A DNA stretch of 40,009 nt. Origin: a bacterium (GTDB lineage Bacteria; SAR324; XYD2-FULL-50-16). Under the pieces are notes generated by a model that saw nothing but the letters and a program-made list of their open reading frames with translations, was not told the origin of the DNA and did not search any database. Made by a program: the position numbers and the translations under genes. Position 1 is the first letter of the stretch, and each line of letters opens with the position of its first letter. This document shows positions 36,032 to 40,009 of the stretch, one piece after another. Location of the stretch: assembly GCA_018830885.1 (NCBI GenBank), contig JAHJRI010000086.1, positions 1 through 40,009 on the forward strand. Direction: 5' to 3'.

Positions 36032-36463
36032 AATTTTTCAAAAGTTTCAATCACGAAACAATTCATTCTGTCACTAAATCTCAACCACAATTAGTGTCGT
36101 TTTGTCAATGAAATATATTTGTTTCATTCATTCTTCACATAATTGGAATGATTGTCAAAAGGGATTGACACGGTTCTCTGCTGCCCCGGATTATGAACAC
36201 CTTTCCAATAAGGGTTTCTTTTGTTACTTACAAGGAGAAAGCTTCATGTCATGATGGATCATGTTGATGCGGCGCCAGATCTGAATGCCATGGTGGTGGG
36301 CAAAGATCATTTTTGCAGGCGGCGAAAGTCCTGAGGTTGTGAGCCGGTATAGTCATTCTTGTGAAATAAAGCATTTAAAGAAATGTCTTTCTGAAGATGA
36401 GATGGTTATACCTGACCTCCGATCTGCAGCTTTATCAATTAACAATTAAGCCCTTCCGGCCCA
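36032..36463. other. 432-bp divergent region between the paralogue array and rsgA
   Basis: Holds a TTGACA (36165-36170) with a weak GATTAT 18 bases on (36189-36194), a possible promoter toward rsgA. AAGGAG (36232-36237) stands before ATG codons at 36246 (two codons long) and 36251. The latter opens a 27-codon frame ending at 36334, and an overlapping frame from about 36289 runs some 55 codons. None is convincing as a gene. No riboswitch motif that I recognise. Confidence 0.45.
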
Positions 36464-37417
36464 ATGAAGGATGAGGATGGCATTTCCCCATATAAACTCA
36501 AACAGATGGCAACAGAAACCGGGACGGTTATCAGAAGAACAAAGGGATTTTACTATCTGAGAGCCCAATCCAAGCAAACGGTTGAGTGCAAAGTCAAAGG
36601 TCTGCTTTTTAAAGACAGCCGTTTTGATAATCAGATAGCTGTCGGAGACCGTGTCATTTATAAAAAATCCGCTACTGAGGATATCGGTCTCATCATCGGG
36701 ATTGAACCCAGAAAAAGCTTTCTTTCAAGAACCAGGATCGGTCATGAGTCCGAACAGGTCATTGCTGCGAACATCGATTATCTGCTGATTATTGCATCCA
36801 CCCGGCATCCTGCATTCCGTTTCAATCTGATCAATCGTATGCTGGTTGCAGCATCGGTTGGACAGATCACCCCGGTTCTCGTTATTACAAAAACCGATCT
36901 TATCGCGAAGCAAGAAATAGAACCACTGATCGCACCCTTTCGAGATCTGGATCTGGATATTTTTTATTCCTCCACCACGAAGCCGGAGCGGGATGAAAGA
37001 TTGTTTGATTTATTGGGCAATGGGGTCAGTGTTTTGTCAGGTCAATCCGGGGCAGGGAAATCGTCGCTGTTAAACAAGTACTTTACCTCCCTGTCTATCA
37101 AGATAGGGGATGTCAGCAATAAAACCCATCGGGGGTCCCATACCACAACCTACACCATCATGCATCAGATATCAGAAAAGGGCTTTGTCATCGATACTCC
37201 CGGCATCAGGGAGTTTGGCCTCTGGAAAGTAACTCAGGAGAATCTGTGCGAGTACTATCCCCTGATACAGAAGTATAATCAGCATTGTAAACACAGAAAC
37301 TGCCGACATGTTCATGAACCCCAATGTGCCGTCAAGGATGCTGTCGCGGCAAAGGATATCCATCCGGTACTCTATGACGGATATGTTTCGATATTTAACT
37401 CCCTGTCTACCCGTTGA
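36464..37417 (+). CDS. rsgA: Ribosome small-subunit-dependent GTPase RsgA
   Basis: Circularly permuted GTPase that acts in late 30S ribosomal subunit maturation, cytoplasmic. The 317-residue protein has an N-terminal OB fold (GTVIRRTKGFYYLRAQ to GDRVIYK, about 17-70). GTPase motifs follow in permuted order: G4 ITKTDL (about 141), G1 GQSGAGKSSLLN (about 193), then G3 DTPGIREFGL (about 243). A C-terminal zinc-binding knuckle, CKHRNCRHVHEPQC (about 276-289), completes it. The ATG at 36464 gives about 17 residues before the OB fold and has no strong ribosome binding site; the ATG at 36506 is an alternative. It stands alone, divergent from the paralogue array. Confidence 0.95.
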   Translation: MKDEDGISPYKLKQMATETGTVIRRTKGFYYLRAQSKQTVECKVKGLLFKDSRFDNQIAVGDRVIYKKSATEDIGLIIGIEPRKSFLSRTRIGHESEQVIAANIDYLLIIASTRHPAFRFNLINRMLVAASVGQITPVLVITKTDLIAKQEIEPLIAPFRDLDLDIFYSSTTKPERDERLFDLLGNGVSVLSGQSGAGKSSLLNKYFTSLSIKIGDVSNKTHRGSHTTTYTIMHQISEKGFVIDTPGIREFGLWKVTQENLCEYYPLIQKYNQHCKHRNCRHVHEPQCAVKDAVAAKDIHPVLYDGYVSIFNSLSTR

Positions 37418-37988
37418 GCCCTTGTTCTCATCATTTCCGCATGTCCCGGTGACCCGAGCGGGGTGCACCAAATATGTGTGGGTATGACCCATCTGTCATT
37501 GAACTCATTCTCGGCAGACATCCATGTTCGAAGCTGCAAGCTTCGCTTCTCACCTCCGAGAACGGTCGTTGACTTCGCTCTCCTGGCTTCGTTTAACCCC
37601 TCCCAACCCGCTCATGAGAATCGAGACTGGCAGTTTCGAAAAGACCGATCACACCTTCAAAGGTGCCCACAGGTTTTTGGTGCACCCCCCCCCTGAGCCG
37701 GGGCTAAATGGTTCTGGCCTGCAATATCACTCCCGTGGAGGCGGGGATGACGCGCTCTCTGAAAGCTGGATGCTCAACAAGTCACCATATTCTCACCCCA
37801 AAGCCAATCATAACAGGACTTACGGAAATAGAACAAATCAGCCCTGCCCCCCGAGCGGCGCCATTTGACATTGACCAGACATATCCCTATAATAAAAGGA
37901 TTTGAAAGAACTCCAGCGCCTTTCCAACCTCCATGCACATTCAACTTCGTTTGTTACCTTAATAACATTTAAATCCAAGCTGTCAAAA
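37418..37988. other. 571-bp intergenic region before leuS
   Basis: No gene is supported. It contains repeat B copy 3 (about 37488-37650), which includes a small hairpin CGAAGCT/AGCTTCG at 37529-37545. About 340 bases then lead to leuS with no T-box, promoter or attenuator that I can identify. Confidence 0.5.
37488..37650 (+). repeat. Repeat B, copy 3
   Basis: Matches 4749-4930 in the same orientation through shared blocks TGAACTCATTCTC, GACATCC, CTCCCAAC and CATGAGAATCGAGACTGGCAG. It differs by small insertions and about a quarter of positions by eye. It holds its own hairpin CGAAGCT-GCA-AGCTTCG (37529-37545). Confidence 0.6.
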
Positions 37989-40009
37989 ATGCCGTATACT
38001 CCAAGAATCATCGAACCCAAGTGGCAGAAGTATTGGGAAGACAATAAAACTTTCAAGGTAGAGATCGACCACACCAAGGAAAAATACTATGTGCTCGATA
38101 TGTTTCCCTATCCGTCTGGACAGGGATTGCATGTTGGACATCCTGAAGGTTACACGGCGACCGATATTTTGGCGCGTTATAAACGCATGCAGGGGTTTAA
38201 TGTTCTTCATACCATGGGTTGGGATGCATTCGGTCTGCCAGCTGAACAGTATGCCATTCAAACCGGGACACATCCGGCTGAGACAACAGCCAGAAATATC
38301 GATCGATTTCGCAACCAGATAAAATCATTGGGGTTTTCTTATGATTGGGATCGAGAGATCAATTCAACCGATCCCGGATATTATCGCTGGACCCAGTGGA
38401 TCTTTCTCCAGCTATACAAAAAAGGGTTGGCATATCAGTCTGATGCACTGGTAAACTGGTGTCCTGAACTGAAGACCGTTCTGTCGAATGAAGAAGTGAT
38501 AGACGGTAAATCTGAGCGGGGGAATCATCCTGTTGTTCGGCGTCCCATGCGGCAGTGGATGCTGAAAATCACTGAATATGCGGACCGGCTGCTGTCGGAC
38601 CTGGATGATCTGGACTGGTCCGATTCAATCAAGGAGATGCAGCGCAACTGGATTGGAAAATCCTTTGGCGCAACGGCAGAATTTGTCATTGCAGAAAGCA
38701 CCCTCCGTTTTGATGTTTTCACCACCCGTCCGGATACCTTGTTTGGATGCACATATTGTGTGCTGGCCCCGGAGCATCCTCTGGTAGAGCAAATTACGAC
38801 TCCCGATTGTCGGGAGCAGGTTCGGGCCTATAAAACCGTGTGTGAATCGAAAAGCGATCTGGACCGGACCGATCTTTCAAAAGAGAAAACCGGGGTCTTT
38901 ACGGGTGCCTATGCGATCAATCCGGCCAATGACATGCCGATCCCGATCTGGATAGCAGACTATGTGTTGCTCAATTACGGAACCGGGGCAATCATGGCAG
39001 TTCCGGGTCATGATCAGCGTGACTATGAGTTCGCCCGGAAATTCAATCTGGACATTATCCCGCTGATTGTTGATCGGGATATCTCCCAAGAAGCATGGTC
39101 AGGGGACGGGGTTTTGATGAACAGCGGTTTTCTGGATGGTCTGTCAGTCAGCGACGCCAAGGAGAAAATGTGTGAATGGCTCAAGGCGAATGGCAGAGGA
39201 GAAAAGGCGATTAATTATAAACTTCGGGATTGGCTTTTTTCCCGCCAGCGCTACTGGGGGGAGCCTTTTCCTCTCGCCATCAAGGAAAATGGAGAGGTTG
39301 TTCCGCTTACAGAAGATGAACTGCCCCTGACACTTCCGGAGACCAATTCCTTCCAGCCTTCAGAAACGGGAGAGAGCCCGTTGTCTAATATCACGGATTG
39401 GATCAACACAACTTTGCCGGATGGTCAACCTGTTAAACGGGATTCCAACACAATGCCCCAGTGGGCAGGTTCCTGCTGGTATTTCCTTCGTTTTGTAGAT
39501 CCCCATAATGACAAGGAACCCTGGTCGAAAGAGGCAGAAAACTATTGGATGCCGGTTGACATTTATATCGGTGGCGCCGAGCATGCGGTGCTGCATCTGC
39601 TTTATGCTCGTTTCTGGCACAAGGTACTCTATGACCTGGGATATGTCTCTACCAAGGAGCCATTCAAAAGGCTGGTCAACCAGGGTATGATTCTGGGTGA
39701 AAATGGGGTCAAGATGTCCAAATCCCTCGGTAATGTCATTAACCCGGATGATGTTGTTTCGGAATATGGCGCCGATGTTCTCCGCATGTATGAGATGTTT
39801 CTGGGGCCATTGGAAAAAGCGAAGCCGTGGAATACATCCGGTCTGGAAGGCATCGATCGGTTTCTGAAGCGGGCCTGGCGGTTGATGATCGACGATGACG
39901 ACACGCTTTCGGCAAACATAACTGATCAGCCAGCGAGTGATGCGCTGGAGAGACTGATGCATCAAACCATCAAGAAGGTGACGGATGATATTGAAAACCT
40001 GCGCTTTAA
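37989..40009 (+). CDS. leuS: Leucyl-tRNA synthetase (3' end beyond window)
   Basis: Class I aminoacyl-tRNA synthetase that charges tRNA-Leu; cytoplasmic. The frame opens at ATG 37989 with [16 protein letters not shown] and stays open to the window edge (673 codons, of a usual 800-870). Visible: the HIGH signature as HVGHPEG (about 47) after FPYPSGQGL, the editing (CP1) domain with TTRPDTLFG (about 244) and [15 protein letters not shown], and the KMSKS loop as KMSKSLGN (about 574). The last residues, ENLRF, match the start of the anticodon-binding domain. The TAA in the last three bases is out of frame. Ribosome binding site is weak. Nothing suggests a defect. Confidence 0.96.
   Translation, partial: MPYTPRIIEPKWQKYWEDNKTFKVEIDHTKEKYYVLDMFPYPSGQGLHVGHPEGYTATDILARYKRMQGFNVLHTMGWDAFGLPAEQYAIQTGTHPAETTARNIDRFRNQIKSLGFSYDWDREINSTDPGYYRWTQWIFLQLYKKGLAYQSDALVNWCPELKTVLSNEEVIDGKSERGNHPVVRRPMRQWMLKITEYADRLLSDLDDLDWSDSIKEMQRNWIGKSFGATAEFVIAESTLRFDVFTTRPDTLFGCTYCVLAPEHPLVEQITTPDCREQVRAYKTVCESKSDLDRTDLSKEKTGVFTGAYAINPANDMPIPIWIADYVLLNYGTGAIMAVPGHDQRDYEFARKFNLDIIPLIVDRDISQEAWSGDGVLMNSGFLDGLSVSDAKEKMCEWLKANGRGEKAINYKLRDWLFSRQRYWGEPFPLAIKENGEVVPLTEDELPLTLPETNSFQPSETGESPLSNITDWINTTLPDGQPVKRDSNTMPQWAGSCWYFLRFVDPHNDKEPWSKEAENYWMPVDIYIGGAEHAVLHLLYARFWHKVLYDLGYVSTKEPFKRLVNQGMILGENGVKMSKSLGNVINPDDVVSEYGADVLRMYEMFLGPLEKAKPWNTSGLEGIDRFLKRAWRLMIDDDDTLSANITDQPASDALERLMHQTIKKVTDDIENLRF

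Noticed and set aside
36240-36360. c-di-GMP (GEMM) riboswitch suggested by GGCAAAGATC and nearby G-rich bases before rsgA
   Set aside because: The conserved GEMM core and tetraloop-receptor elements could not be found and the spacing does not fit.
40007-40009. TAA at the very end of the window as the leuS stop codon
   Set aside because: It is not in the leuS frame. The last complete codon is TTT (Phe) at 40005-40007 and the frame continues past the edge, matching the family sequence ENLRFN.

Overview
The window looks like chromosomal DNA of a Gram-negative delta-type proteobacterium (Desulfobacterota, probably a Desulfobacterales-like sulfate reducer). This assignment is inference from protein style and gene mix: lipoprotein signals, an mfd / SurA-like lipoprotein / aroK cluster, HD-GYP and PilZ proteins, a class III fructose bisphosphatase and large Desulfobacterota-style orphan proteins. 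There is no rRNA, no tRNA that I can recognise and no CRISPR array.

Layout. (1) 1-5.2 kb is an accessory-looking border. The first 22 codons of a DruA/DUF4338-like protein run off the left edge, next to a membrane-fusion (HlyD/RND adaptor) gene cut off after its coiled-coil hairpin. An Ldh-family oxidoreductase and a class I/II aminotransferase follow, converging on each other and bracketed by two inverted copies of a ~140-bp hairpin repeat. A second, more degenerate intergenic repeat family has copies at ~1.3, ~4.8 and ~37.5 kb. (2) 5.2-19.2 kb is dense housekeeping DNA: mfd, a SurA/PpiC-like lipoprotein and aroK on the minus strand; guaB, a PBP4-type D-Ala-D-Ala carboxypeptidase, leuA, lon, miaA and a GGQ release-factor-like gene on the plus strand. 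(3) 19.2-36 kb holds most of the poorly understood genes: a 1041-aa orphan, a LysM/M23 lipoprotein, a 401-aa orphan, a YibQ-type deacetylase, a GlpX-like protein with a strongly altered active site directly downstream of an intact class III FBPase, a PilZ protein, an HD-GYP variant, a PPP-like phosphoesterase, and four tandem paralogues of a family I do not recognise. (4) 36.4-40 kb returns to housekeeping: rsgA and leuS, the latter cut by the right edge.

How they fit together. mfd, lon, rsgA, miaA, leuS and the GGQ protein serve DNA repair coupling, proteolysis and translation. guaB, leuA and aroK are biosynthetic. The M23 lipoprotein, the PBP4 homologue, the YibQ homologue and the parvulin lipoprotein act in the cell envelope. 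PilZ and HD-GYP point to cyclic-di-GMP signalling. The best candidates for something undescribed are the four-gene paralogue array (32865-36031), the divergent GlpX-like protein beside a true FBPase, and the 1041-aa orphan. No function can be assigned to these from sequence alone.
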